Shown here one piece after another: positions 26,918 through 35,406 of a stretch of 64,000 nucleotides of DNA. Source of the stretch: Metabacillus sp. B2-18 (lineage in GTDB: Bacteria; Bacillota; Bacilli; Bacillales; Bacillaceae). The notes under the pieces are model-generated. The model did not search any database, was not told the origin of the DNA, and saw nothing but the letters and a program-made list of their open reading frames with translations. The first letter of the stretch is position 1. The number at the start of each line of letters is the position of its first letter. The stretch covers positions 1,339,501-1,403,500 of the forward strand of contig NZ_CP088245.1 of NCBI RefSeq assembly GCF_021117275.1. The letters are read 5' to 3'. The position numbers and the translations under genes are program-made.

Positions 26918-28659
26918 ATAAGATAGAAATTCCTGTGAAATTAACACTTAGCTGGTTACGTAAACAATATGAAACGAGAGCATTGAAGCCGGAAGAAGTT
27001 ATTGAAGAAATCATTCAACGTTCCCGTGATGATGAGGAAATGAACATTTGGATTACAGCACCTCAAATGGAACATATTCAACCTTATCTTAACCGTCTTT
27101 CAGCGCTAGATTTTGAGTCTTCACCGTTATGGGGGATCCCGTTTGCTATAAAAGATAATATTGACCTAGCAAATGTTCCAACAACAGCTGGGTGTGCAGA
27201 ATATAGTTATACACCTACTGAACATGCTTCAGTCGTTGAGAGATTAATAGCTGCAGGTGCCATTCCGGTTGGGAAAACAAATTTAGATCAATTTGCTACA
27301 GGGTTAGTAGGAACGCGAAGCCCTTATGGGGAAACACATAATTCGCTTCGTCCAGAGCTGATAAGCGGTGGCTCCAGCTCTGGATCTGCTATTTCAGTTG
27401 CAAGAGGGCAGGTTGCTTTCTCTCTGGGTACAGATACAGCTGGTTCTGGTCGTGTGCCTGCTGCACTGAATGATTTAGTAGGTTTAAAGCCGAGCCTAGG
27501 AGCATGGCCGACAAAGGGTGTTGTGCCAGCATGTGCCAGTCTTGATTGTGTTACAGTATTTTCACATAGTTTAGAAGAAGCGTATAAAGTTGATGCTGTT
27601 GCTAGAGGTTTAGATCAAGAAGATCCTTGGTCACGTGATCTTGCCATTCCACAAGCTAAGCTTCCTAAGAAAATCTGTTTACCAAAAGATGATTTAACGT
27701 TTTATGGTCCCTTTGCTAAGGAATATAAAAAAGCTTGGGATGGAGCTGTTAAACAAATCAAACAATTAAAAATCCAAATTGAATACATTGACTATCAATT
27801 CTTTGCAGAAGCAGCGGCGATTCTTTATGATGGACCGTTTGTAGCGGAACGATGGGCTGATCTAGGCGGATTTATTACTGAACATCCAGAAGTAACTTTC
27901 CCGGTAACGGAAAAAGTCCTTCGTTCAGGTTCACAACCACAACATGATGCTGCATCTGTATTTCATTCCATGCACAAGTTACAAGAATTTAAATTAAAGA
28001 ATAGCAAACTACTACAGGATGCTGTTCTTGTTACGCCAACTGCAGGTGGAACATGGACTCGTGATCAAGTCCGTGAAGACCCGATTAAAACAAATAGTGA
28101 TATGGGGCTATATACAAATCACTGTAATTTGTTAGATTTGTGTGCGGTTGCCGTGCAAGCCGGAGAAGCAGCCGTAAACCTGCCTTTTGGAATTACATTC
28201 TTTGCATTGTCTCAGAATGAAGGATTGATTGAAGGAGCTGCTGAGACATTTGTTAATAAAATGCCCGCAAAACAAGAAACCACTTTAGTTGCAGTATGTG
28301 GTTTGCATATGAGAGGCTTTCCGTTAGAAAAGCAAATGCTTGAATTCGGTGCGACCTTTGTCCGTGAAGCTGTGACAGCTGAAAAATACCAATTTGTGAA
28401 ACTAGCTACAGAACCTGCAAAACCTGGATTGATTAAGAAACCAACAGGTGGAAAGGCAATTGAACTAGAAATCTGGGAAATGCCGCTTTCCTCATTTGGT
28501 GCCTTTGCTGCGTTAATTCCTGCGCCACTGGGAATAGGGAAAGTTGAGCTACAAGATGGTGTAGAAGTACCGGGGTTTATTTGTGAAGGATACGCATCTG
28601 AAGAGGCAGAAGACATTTCAGATGCTGGAAGTTGGAGAAAAATACTATCAGGAATTTAA
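26914..28659 (+). CDS. atzF: Allophanate hydrolase
   Basis: 581 residues, two domains. The amidase domain (about 1-455) has the catalytic Lys in IPFAIKDNID near residue 78. The signature GGSSSGSAISVARG follows, and the nucleophile region GTDTAGSGRVPAALN. The C-terminal domain (about 470-581) resembles the part of allophanate hydrolase that completes decarboxylation. It splits allophanate to ammonia and CO2, the last step of guanidine or urea degradation. Its ATG overlaps the carboxylase stop (ATGA), a coupled arrangement. A terminator ends the operon. Confidence 0.95.
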   Translation: MNKIEIPVKLTLSWLRKQYETRALKPEEVIEEIIQRSRDDEEMNIWITAPQMEHIQPYLNRLSALDFESSPLWGIPFAIKDNIDLANVPTTAGCAEYSYTPTEHASVVERLIAAGAIPVGKTNLDQFATGLVGTRSPYGETHNSLRPELISGGSSSGSAISVARGQVAFSLGTDTAGSGRVPAALNDLVGLKPSLGAWPTKGVVPACASLDCVTVFSHSLEEAYKVDAVARGLDQEDPWSRDLAIPQAKLPKKICLPKDDLTFYGPFAKEYKKAWDGAVKQIKQLKIQIEYIDYQFFAEAAAILYDGPFVAERWADLGGFITEHPEVTFPVTEKVLRSGSQPQHDAASVFHSMHKLQEFKLKNSKLLQDAVLVTPTAGGTWTRDQVREDPIKTNSDMGLYTNHCNLLDLCAVAVQAGEAAVNLPFGITFFALSQNEGLIEGAAETFVNKMPAKQETTLVAVCGLHMRGFPLEKQMLEFGATFVREAVTAEKYQFVKLATEPAKPGLIKKPTGGKAIELEIWEMPLSSFGAFAALIPAPLGIGKVELQDGVEVPGFICEGYASEEAEDISDAGSWRKILSGI

Positions 28660-28678
28660 CAATTATAATAAAAATGTA

Positions 28679-28712
28679 CCCTTGCTTAAAAGTGTTGAGC
28701 AAGGGTTTTTAT
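28679..28712 (+). terminator. Intrinsic terminator of the guanidine operon
   Basis: CCCTTGCT and AGCAAGGG form a perfect 8-bp stem followed by TTTTTATGATTTTT. Confidence 0.88.
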
Positions 28713-28861
28713 GATTTTTAATTAATGGGTATGTTGCACATTTTAGCCCAGAAAGACATATAAAAATACAGTTACTTTATAAAGTGTTCTTAGTAGAAAT
28801 ATTTCTCTATTGCATCGGTTGAATAGAGTTTTGGTAAGTTGTTAAAAATGGAGGGCTATAA

Positions 28862-29473
28862 ATGAAAAAGGCAAAAGAATTACTGCATTTACCAGTTATT
28901 AGTATTTCCGAAGGTAAACAGCTTGGAATGATTAAAGATTTGATTATTAATCCTGAAGACAAATCAGTGAATTATTTAATCATAGGACAGGATGATTGGC
29001 AGGTAAGCCTTAATGCACTTACTTATGACAACGTCGTAGGGGTTGGAGATTCTGCGGTTATGATTGAAAAGAAAAATTCAATTATTGGGCTAGACGATAT
29101 CCCTTTTTTAAATAAAATGGTCCCATTAATCGGCTCTCAGGTTATAACAAGGGGTGGGGAACACTCAGGTGTTATATCAGATTACTATTTTAATGAAGAA
29201 AATGGACATTTGGAAAGTTTACTTATCCATTCAGCTAACAATAAATTTTTCTTACCAATCGAAAATGTACTATACCTTGGTAAAGAGCGGGTCATAACAA
29301 ATGAAACTTCATCAGAGATGGTTCCTATTTTAGAAACAGAAGAGCAATTCGGAGGTAAGGCAGTGAAAAAAAGCAATAAAAAAGAAGCGTTAAAAGATAT
29401 GTTAAATGAATTAATACTAAACGAACTTCCTAAATTAAGTAATTTAAATAATGATTACGATTCTGATAAATAA
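28862..29473 (+). CDS. PRC-barrel domain protein
   Basis: 203 residues with two PRC-barrel units. The first spans about 1-75 (LLHLPVISISEGKQLGMIKDLIINPEDKSVNYLII) and the second about 88-160 (LIGSQVITRGGEHSGVISDYYFNEENGHLESLLI). A charged Lys-rich helical tail follows. PRC barrels serve in RNA processing, photosynthesis and sporulation proteins (YlmC/YrrD type). Here the function is unknown. It is monocistronic and begins with ATG after GGAGGGC. Confidence 0.85.
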   Translation: MKKAKELLHLPVISISEGKQLGMIKDLIINPEDKSVNYLIIGQDDWQVSLNALTYDNVVGVGDSAVMIEKKNSIIGLDDIPFLNKMVPLIGSQVITRGGEHSGVISDYYFNEENGHLESLLIHSANNKFFLPIENVLYLGKERVITNETSSEMVPILETEEQFGGKAVKKSNKKEALKDMLNELILNELPKLSNLNNDYDSDK

Positions 29474-29545
29474 AAATAAGACTGGGTTATATGTGTTTTC
29501 CCGTTCATGCTACTTTTATTTGTTAATAAAATCTGATAAAAAGAA

Positions 29546-29577
29546 AATCCTTCTCAGTCGGTTAGCTGAGGAGGATT
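29546..29577 (+). terminator. Inverted repeat after the PRC-barrel gene
   Basis: AATCCTTCTCAG pairs with CTGAGGAGGATT (one G-U pair), a 12-bp stem. The following CCTTTGTTG is only weakly T-rich. Confidence 0.55.
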
Positions 29578-29695
29578 CCTTTGTTGATAAAACCCTCAAT
29601 CTTTCATAAGTAATTATTGAAAAAGAAGGACTTTACAAAACAAACTTGAAGTATTTTAAGTGTGAAAAACTTATTTATTCCAAAGAGGTGGCAAA

Positions 29696-30655
29696 GTGAA
29701 GAAAAAAGTTGTGGTATATAGAGAAGTTACTGAAAAAGTTATAAATATTTTAAAGGAAAAGTATGAGGTAAGCTATTTCAAAAATTTACATACAAATAAT
29801 TATGATGAATTTCTGAAAGAGCTTCATTATGCGGATGGATTACTAGGAGCCAGCATGAAAATAAATAAAGAACTTTTACATCATGCACCATATTTAAAAG
29901 TTATTTCTAATATTTCGGTAGGCTATGATAATCTCGACTTAGAAGAGTTAAAGAATAGGGGAATTTTAGCAACCAATACACCGGGAGTTTTAAACGATAC
30001 AACAGCAGATACAATCTTTGGTTTACTTATCGCTACCGCTAGAAGAATGACGGAGCTTGATCATTATGTGAAATCTGGGAAATGGAATGGAAGTAAAAAT
30101 GAAGATTTATTTGGTGTTGATGTTCACCATAAAAAATTAGGGATCATTGGAATGGGGAGTATCGGACAAGCTATTGCAAAACGAGCTCATTTTGGCTTTG
30201 ATATGGAGATATTATATCACAATCGTTCAAAAAACAAAGAAGCCGAAGAGAAGTTTGGTGCGATTTATTGCTCGTTAGATGAGTTGCTTACTCAATCTGA
30301 CTTTGTTTGTCTTATGATCCCACATACCCCTGATACAGAAAAGATGATCGGCGAAAGGGAATTTCAATTAATGAAAAATACGGCGATTTTTATTAACGGA
30401 TCAAGAGGGAAAAACGTTGATGAGCAAGCGTTAATTAAAGCTTTACAACAAAATTGGATATTACGTGCGGGTCTCGATGTATTTGAAAAAGAACCTATAG
30501 ATAAGGATAACCCTCTAGTAACGCTGCCTAATGTAGTGACATTACCCCACATAGGATCCGCTACAAAAGAAACAAGAGAAAAAATGGCGATGTTAGCAGC
30601 GGAAAATCTTGCAAAAGCACTAGAAGGGGAAATGCCTCCTAACCTTATAAGATAG
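29696..30655 (+). CDS. D-2-hydroxyacid dehydrogenase (glyoxylate/hydroxypyruvate reductase type)
   Basis: 319 residues. The NAD(P)-binding motif GMGSIGQAIAKRA is near residue 155. The catalytic residues are the Arg in INGSRGKNVDE (near 235), the Glu that follows about 28 residues later and the His of TLPHIGSAT near 284. The family reduces glyoxylate, hydroxypyruvate or 2-ketogluconate. The start is GTG behind AAAGAGGTGG. It appears to be alone; its metabolic partner is not evident. Confidence 0.9.
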   Translation: MKKKVVVYREVTEKVINILKEKYEVSYFKNLHTNNYDEFLKELHYADGLLGASMKINKELLHHAPYLKVISNISVGYDNLDLEELKNRGILATNTPGVLNDTTADTIFGLLIATARRMTELDHYVKSGKWNGSKNEDLFGVDVHHKKLGIIGMGSIGQAIAKRAHFGFDMEILYHNRSKNKEAEEKFGAIYCSLDELLTQSDFVCLMIPHTPDTEKMIGEREFQLMKNTAIFINGSRGKNVDEQALIKALQQNWILRAGLDVFEKEPIDKDNPLVTLPNVVTLPHIGSATKETREKMAMLAAENLAKALEGEMPPNLIR

Positions 30656-30780
30656 TTAACGAGGGACAGGTCAATGATCTGTTTCTTTTCTAGGTTTACC
30701 TTTTCATTTTTCCTTTAAGGACTATATATTTTTTACAGGGAATCTATGTTTCAAGCATTTCAACTAAAGCTTATTTTTCA

Positions 30781-30808
30781 ATATAAAACGAGATCTAAAA
30801 AGATCTCG
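30781..30808 (-). terminator. Intrinsic terminator for the glycosyltransferase pair
   Basis: Read on the minus strand, CGAGATC and GATCTCG form a 7-bp stem with a TTTTTA loop and then TTTTATAT. It may also stop plus-strand transcripts of the dehydrogenase. Confidence 0.75.
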
Positions 30809-30826
30809 ATTTTACTTGGACCCGAT

Positions 30827-31534
30827 TTATTTTGTATAGTCAGGGTTTTGGTATTTTTGAAGGGTATTTTTTAACATGGTCTTATAGACTTCTTTTAGGT
30901 CTAGAGATTTTTTCTCAGAGTTCTTTTCAGTTTCTAATTTAGTTTTTTGAATGTTACTTTTTATTGGTGGCTCATTATAATTGGGTAAAACCGACTTGAA
31001 ATACCCGTTCTTTTTGCAATCTTCAATAAAAAAGTAGTCTTCAGCTCTTGTTCTTTTTTGAAACTGTACCTTGTTATAAACTTCTTTTCTAAAAATGAGT
31101 GTTGCTCCTGAAACTGTATCATCATAAGAGTTCTCTTTGTTTTGAATAAGCATTAGTGCCTTTTTATTTGTAAAATAAACGTAATATGAACTTTTTCCAA
31201 GAATAAAGATTTCATCATTTTCAAATACTCTCATGGAGTTTGAGAGATAGTTTGGGCCATAGTAGTCATCATCATCAAATTTCGCAATGTAGTCATAATT
31301 CGCTTTTAAAATGCCAAAATTAAGACAGTCTCCTAATGTGGCTCCTTCATGTAATTGAAACACGCGGACATTCGGATATTTCTCGGCTTCTTTCTGCCAC
31401 TTACTTAGAACTAAATCATCTTTATTTAGGATGATAATTAGCTCTTTTTCATTCCATTGCTGTTGTTCATAATTTGTAAAGACATTGTCCATGAACTGAT
31501 CTCTTATCGTACAGGTAATAATAGATACTTTCAT
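30827..31534 (-). CDS. Family 2 glycosyltransferase
   Basis: 235 residues, short GT-A fold. It opens with MKVSIITCTIRDQFMDNVF, and the metal-binding acidic patch AKFDDDDYYGPNYL is near residue 88. RAEDYFFIEDCKKNG near 165 supplies the acceptor side. It adds a sugar from a nucleotide donor to an unknown acceptor. It follows the larger transferase with a 27-bp gap in a minus-strand pair next to the spore-surface genes, so glycosylation of a coat or exosporium protein is a reasonable guess. RBS AAGGGAG. Confidence 0.85.
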   Translation of the reverse strand: MKVSIITCTIRDQFMDNVFTNYEQQQWNEKELIIILNKDDLVLSKWQKEAEKYPNVRVFQLHEGATLGDCLNFGILKANYDYIAKFDDDDYYGPNYLSNSMRVFENDEIFILGKSSYYVYFTNKKALMLIQNKENSYDDTVSGATLIFRKEVYNKVQFQKRTRAEDYFFIEDCKKNGYFKSVLPNYNEPPIKSNIQKTKLETEKNSEKKSLDLKEVYKTMLKNTLQKYQNPDYTK

Positions 31535-31561
31535 CGGTATTACTCCCTTTAAGTTATTGAG

Positions 31562-32803
31562 TTAAGTAAAGATGATCTTTTCAGTTAATTTAGTTAACTT
31601 GTTGTAACGATTTAATTTGTTCAGTTTCATCAATTCACTGAGCAAATCATTTTTCTGTTCTATAGATAAACCTGTTGCACCCAAGATGTTTTTATGCCTG
31701 ACATCTATTTTTAACAGTAAAGAAATCGTTACAAGGATCTTGATAAACATTTTGTTGAACAATAAAAATTCATAAAGGTCATTCTCCAGAAAATCATAAT
31801 ATTCCATAAGTACTTCATTCATCTCATATAGATTTGCTAGTTGACTTAACTCAATTCCTAAAATAAGAACGTCGATATCAGGATGTTTTGTTAGAAAAAG
31901 ATAATAATTCTCGATCGCTTCTTGCCAATTATCCGAGCTGATGGGATGTTCTTGATGATAACTAATCACTTTATCACTTGCTAAGTATTCCGCACCTGCC
32001 TCATATAGACGGTATCCAAGCTCCCAATCTTCGTAGCCGTAGCCCACAAAATCCTCGTCAAATCCACCGACTTTATCTAGCAAAGATTTTCTTAAGGAAA
32101 CATTGCCTGTTAAAAAAGCCATCCACGGAAATGAAAATCCATCTAAGTTAGAGCCGTATTGCTCCAATATGAAGCTAAACCACGAAGATTTTTCAAAGCA
32201 TAAGGTTTTGTAGCTTCCATCATCAAAGTCACTATTTTCTAGCAAAGGAAAAGGCGTTGACAATGAGTGTTGATATTCTAAAGATCGAGATGAAAGCTTT
32301 GGATCGCCTTTAATCATCTCCTTAATTTCTTGCACTTGTTCTGGTTTAAAGCTTGGAAAAATACATGAATACAAGGCGTTATAGGACATGGCACCCGTTA
32401 CAATTAAGTTGTTTTTTTGTTGATGATATTGATAATGATTTTGAATAAAACTTGGTTCTACGTACATTTCGGCATCTAAAAAAATAATGACTTTTCCACA
32501 TGCTTGTTGAATACCTAAATTTCTTACTTTTGCTCGACCGTTGTTTGATTTACAGCGAATATAGTGAAAATGGTAAGGGGGGTGGTAATTCTCTAATAGT
32601 TCGGGTGTTTGATCTGTGGAAGCATCATCTAACAAAAAAACCTCTACTTTCGAAAGATCAAAGTGTTGTTTTTCTAGAGAGTAAAGAGTGATTAAATTCA
32701 ATGGATATTTATTGTAAGACGGAATAATAATACTTACTTCAATCTCTTTAGGAGTCTGAATGTTTCTTGTTATAAATGAATCATTTTTCATGTAATTGAA
32801 CAT
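31562..32803 (-). CDS. Family 2 glycosyltransferase with C-terminal helical extension
   Basis: 413 residues. The N-terminal GT2 domain shows VSIIIPSYNKYPLNLITLYSLE, the DDASTD nucleotide motif, FLDAEMYVEP in the metal-binding position and GGFDEDFVGYGYEDWELGYRL near 245-265 (polypeptide GalNAc-transferase-like). The last 120 residues are helical and basic without known motif. It is divergent to the mnx-type operon and has a possible sigma-K promoter. The start is uncertain: ATG 32803 has AAAGG rather far upstream, and Met 5 is possible. Confidence 0.85.
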   Translation of the reverse strand: MFNYMKNDSFITRNIQTPKEIEVSIIIPSYNKYPLNLITLYSLEKQHFDLSKVEVFLLDDASTDQTPELLENYHPPYHFHYIRCKSNNGRAKVRNLGIQQACGKVIIFLDAEMYVEPSFIQNHYQYHQQKNNLIVTGAMSYNALYSCIFPSFKPEQVQEIKEMIKGDPKLSSRSLEYQHSLSTPFPLLENSDFDDGSYKTLCFEKSSWFSFILEQYGSNLDGFSFPWMAFLTGNVSLRKSLLDKVGGFDEDFVGYGYEDWELGYRLYEAGAEYLASDKVISYHQEHPISSDNWQEAIENYYLFLTKHPDIDVLILGIELSQLANLYEMNEVLMEYYDFLENDLYEFLLFNKMFIKILVTISLLLKIDVRHKNILGATGLSIEQKNDLLSELMKLNKLNRYNKLTKLTEKIIFT

Positions 32804-32851
32804 ACAGCTGAAACAACCTTTCTCGATGTATTAGAATCGAATTTAATAATA

Positions 32852-32878
32852 TAAGATATAAAGATTACTGAGGAATGT
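32852..32878 (-). promoter_or_regulatory. Possible sigma-K promoter for the glycosyltransferases
   Basis: On the minus strand ATAC is followed after 16 nt by TATATCTTA, one base from the sigma-K -10 pattern CATANNNTA. Confidence 0.4.
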
Positions 32879-32956
32879 ATAAGCGAGTATCTATTTTTAC
32901 ATGGAAATGGTTACATGTCATTTAGGAGTTTTAAAAATGAAGCTTGGCTATTAGGA

Positions 32957-32983
32957 ACATGTTCTTATAAGATTCATATTTTA
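32957..32983 (+). promoter_or_regulatory. Sigma-K-type promoter of the mnx operon
   Basis: AC (32957-32958), a 16-nt spacer and CATATTTTA (32975-32983) match the sigma-K pattern AC-N16-CATANNNTA. Mnx operons of marine Bacillus spores are known to be expressed in the mother cell late in sporulation. Confidence 0.7.
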
Positions 32984-33000
32984 ATATAGAGGTGATAAAC

Positions 33001-33417
33001 ATGTCCGAATGGTATGGCGTTTTGATTTATATGAATCTTGTTGTGTCAGTTTTAACGTATATATACTTTTATAAAAGACGAAAGTTAATTGGTTTTCATT
33101 TAGGCATGAACATAGCGATGGTTACTGGTGGTAGCATTGCGATCGGCACGGGAGTTATTCTAATTAATCAATTTCCGCTTCATTTTCTAGAAATTACTAT
33201 TGTTGCAACAATAACAGGATTAATAATAGGTAGCTTATTTGGTGGGCTTTTTGATTATCAAACGTTATTAACAGGCTTTATCAATGGATTGATGATGGGA
33301 ATTATGTCCCCTATGATCGGTGCAGCAGCAAGTGGAACGATATTTATTCTGTTTCTTGAGTTCTGTATTATTGGAGCATTTGGATTACTTATTCTTTCAT
33401 CAAAAAATTCTTCTTAA
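33001..33417 (+). CDS. mnxA: Small membrane protein at the head of the mnx operon (MnxA-like by position)
   Basis: 138 residues, four to five hydrophobic segments and many Gly. A central IIGSLFGGLFDYQTLLTGFINGLMMG recurs in changed form in the next gene, so the two are paralogues. No catalytic motif is seen. It starts at ATG 33001, with AGAGGTG before it, 18 bp after the sigma-K-like -10 box. Identity with MnxA is inferred from its place ahead of the mnxD/E/F/G-like genes, not from recognised similarity. A membrane role in the mother cell or forespore outer membrane is possible. Confidence 0.7.
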   Translation: MSEWYGVLIYMNLVVSVLTYIYFYKRRKLIGFHLGMNIAMVTGGSIAIGTGVILINQFPLHFLEITIVATITGLIIGSLFGGLFDYQTLLTGFINGLMMGIMSPMIGAAASGTIFILFLEFCIIGAFGLLILSSKNSS

Positions 33418-33431
33418 GATAGGTGAAAAAA

Positions 33432-33893
33432 TTGAACGCCATTGTGTTGACAATCTTAATAACAAACTGTCTTATTTCGTTATTTGGTTATCGAATCTTA
33501 TTTCGTTCTCGCTATCTTTTTAGTGATCGTTTCGGGTTTATCGTTTCAATAACAGGAGGTAATATTGTAAGTCTTGTGATCACAAACAACCTTTTTTATT
33601 TATTCTCTAATCATTTTATTGTGATCAGCTTTATGAATCTTATCATCGGTGTAGCTGTAGGGGTGACGATAGGTTCTTTATTAAACTCGCAAACTCTAAT
33701 TGCAGGCATTTACAGTGGTGGCACAGGCGCCGTAATGGGGACGATGATAGGAGCAGTTTCATTAGATCCTTCAATTTGTAGCCTTCCTACACAAATTTAT
33801 AATCAGCAAGAGCTGGTCCTCTTTTTCGGTCTATTTGGTTTATTTCTTCATCTTCTTACAACCCTTCTATTGTTATATGCAATGAAAGTATAA
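33432..33893 (+). CDS. mnxB: Small membrane protein, paralogue of the preceding gene (MnxB-like by position)
   Basis: 153 residues, about four membrane helices. It shares with its upstream neighbour the stretch IGSLLNSQTLIAGIYSGGTGAVMGTMIGA. The start TTG at 33432 has AGGTGA six bases before it; the GTG at 33423 overlaps that site. Only 14 bp separate it from the previous stop. Function unknown. Co-transcription with the manganese oxidase suggests help in assembly, export or copper loading, but this is inference. Confidence 0.68.
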   Translation: MNAIVLTILITNCLISLFGYRILFRSRYLFSDRFGFIVSITGGNIVSLVITNNLFYLFSNHFIVISFMNLIIGVAVGVTIGSLLNSQTLIAGIYSGGTGAVMGTMIGAVSLDPSICSLPTQIYNQQELVLFFGLFGLFLHLLTTLLLLYAMKV

Positions 33894-33971
33894 TCCCAGT
33901 TTAACCAAGATAACTAGCAAGATCTTTATTGACACATAGACTAATAGAAATTTTATCTGGAGGTGAAAGTT

Positions 33972-34715
33972 TTGAAAACAGGTATTCGACATGATCAATA
34001 TGTGAAAAAGCTGTTGGAAGAAAGACAGAAAGAAGAGAGAAAAAAAGATCTTATATATGAAAATGGGGAACGAATTACATCTCCATCAGGCTCAACATCA
34101 ATAGAAGAAATACGGATATTTAATGAGTATATGGAACAAGCAAACTTATTTAACATAACTAAAGCATTTCCAAGTCAAAGAAAACCTCTGATGTTAAAAA
34201 AATTCTTTAAAATGAAGCGATATCAGCAAGTAGAGATTTATTCACAACATGGAGAGGAGGCCGTTCGTACTCTTGGAAAAGTAACAGCGGTAGGAAGAGA
34301 TTTTGTGATGATTACTAACTTGAAGGATCGCATTTGGTTTCCATATCAGTCTATTCTTTCCGCCAATATCCCTTCTGGTATTCCAAACTATTCAAACAGC
34401 CATCAATCGTTTATTTTCGATAATGATCTAAAAAGAAAATTGCTCTATGAATTTGGACAGACTGTTTCAAAACGTGATGCATTAATTCAGCAATTTTATG
34501 AGGAGACTTTGCGTACGAATTTAAATACATGGAAGGGTTTATGGGTGAAAGTTCATATAACAGATGGAACTCGCTCGGGTCAAATCGCAGATATAAGAAA
34601 TAATGTACTAATTATCAAATCCGGGAAGAGCAAATTGGACATTGATTTAGAAAAAATTAACTCAATACAAAGTTTGCGCTTCTTATCATTTTTAACTTTT
34701 TTTTCCAAAATATAG
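33972..34715 (+). CDS. mnxD: MnxD-like protein with two small beta-barrel units
   Basis: 247 residues, no signal peptide. Residues 1-75 are charged and helical. A first barrel-like unit lies near 80-125 (QVEIYSQHGEEAVRTLGKVTAVGRDFVMITNLKDRIWFPYQSI) and a second near 180-235 (WVKVHITDGTRSGQIADIRNNVLIIKSGKSKLDIDLEKI). Both follow the plan V-x-I ... G-x-(V/I) ... (D)xV(M/L)I ... IP/WFPYxxI, like Sm or DUF2642 domains. TTG at 33972 is chosen because TGGAGGTG precedes it. The gene lies 78 bp after the mnxB-like gene and 69 bp before the mnxE-like gene. Confidence 0.65.
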   Translation: MKTGIRHDQYVKKLLEERQKEERKKDLIYENGERITSPSGSTSIEEIRIFNEYMEQANLFNITKAFPSQRKPLMLKKFFKMKRYQQVEIYSQHGEEAVRTLGKVTAVGRDFVMITNLKDRIWFPYQSILSANIPSGIPNYSNSHQSFIFDNDLKRKLLYEFGQTVSKRDALIQQFYEETLRTNLNTWKGLWVKVHITDGTRSGQIADIRNNVLIIKSGKSKLDIDLEKINSIQSLRFLSFLTFFSKI

Positions 34716-34784
34716 GTTGTTATATGAAACAATGTTTCGTGTTTCTAATACTATATAATATTAGGTCGAAAGGAGGAATTAGAT

Positions 34785-35072
34785 TTGAATACTGAAGATG
34801 AAATTTTTAGAGAGCTGAAAAAGTTAATTGGTGAGGATGTCTTAATTATAACAGAAGCATCTCAATTAAATTTGCTAGGTCAAACATTTCGTCCGATTTT
34901 CTGCGGACCTATAGTTGAGGTAGAAATAGGTCATGTCACGATAAGTCCTGCCACGATAAAAATATTAAATGCACCATTTTATCAATTTCCGACTCCATTA
35001 TCGATACCACTTGAAAAAATTGCCCAATTTACTCCGAATTTTGATTGTGATGAGAGATTTCCACTTATTTAA
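34785..35072 (+). CDS. mnxE: MnxE-like accessory subunit of the manganese oxidase
   Basis: 95 residues, in the place and size of MnxE, which with MnxF and MnxG forms the Mnx complex. The sequence is compatible with a small beta barrel: LIGEDVLIITE, CGPIVEVEIGHVTISPATIKI and IPLEKIAQF as strands. It starts with TTG behind an excellent AAAGGAGGAATTAG and is 29 bp from the mnxF-like gene. In the known complex MnxE and MnxF form a heterohexamer that binds copper; no His-rich motif is visible here. Confidence 0.78.
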   Translation: MNTEDEIFRELKKLIGEDVLIITEASQLNLLGQTFRPIFCGPIVEVEIGHVTISPATIKILNAPFYQFPTPLSIPLEKIAQFTPNFDCDERFPLI

Positions 35073-35101
35073 CATGAATTGGAAAGGAAGATGATTAAAA
35101 A

Positions 35102-35389
35102 GTGAACGTAAATTCGAATGGCCCAACGATCAATGTTATTCGTGACCAAGCAATAACGGATCATTTTACTGAGAATATTGGGAAACGAGCATTTATTCTT
35201 ACTCCATCGTATCCCTTTATGTTTGTCGGTGAAATCCTGGATGTAATGGAGGATATGGTTTTAATAGACGTTGAAGCGACTCATTTTGCTCAGTTAGAGA
35301 ATCGAACTTGGTTTATTCACATTCATAATATTGAGGTTTTTTATATTGAACAAGAAGGTGGAGTGGAAATTCCTGAACTATCAGACTAA
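35102..35389 (+). CDS. mnxF: MnxF-like accessory subunit of the manganese oxidase
   Basis: 95 residues, start GTG. Strand-like stretches are KRAFILTPSYPFMFVGEILDVMEDMVLIDVEATHFAQLE and WFIHIHNIEVFYIEQEGG, the latter with an HIH pair that could bind metal. The barrel plan resembles that of the MnxE-like protein. Its ribosome site (GGAAAGGAAG) is 13 nt from the start, rather far. It is 17 bp upstream of mnxG. Assignment rests on order, size and linkage to MnxG. Confidence 0.78.
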   Translation: MNVNSNGPTINVIRDQAITDHFTENIGKRAFILTPSYPFMFVGEILDVMEDMVLIDVEATHFAQLENRTWFIHIHNIEVFYIEQEGGVEIPELSD

Positions 35390-35406
35390 TAGAAAGGAGG
35401 GACACT

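Noticed and set aside
23285..28659. Plain urea amidolyase operon
   Set aside because: The guanidine-I switch and both DUF1989 genes point to guanidine as substrate.
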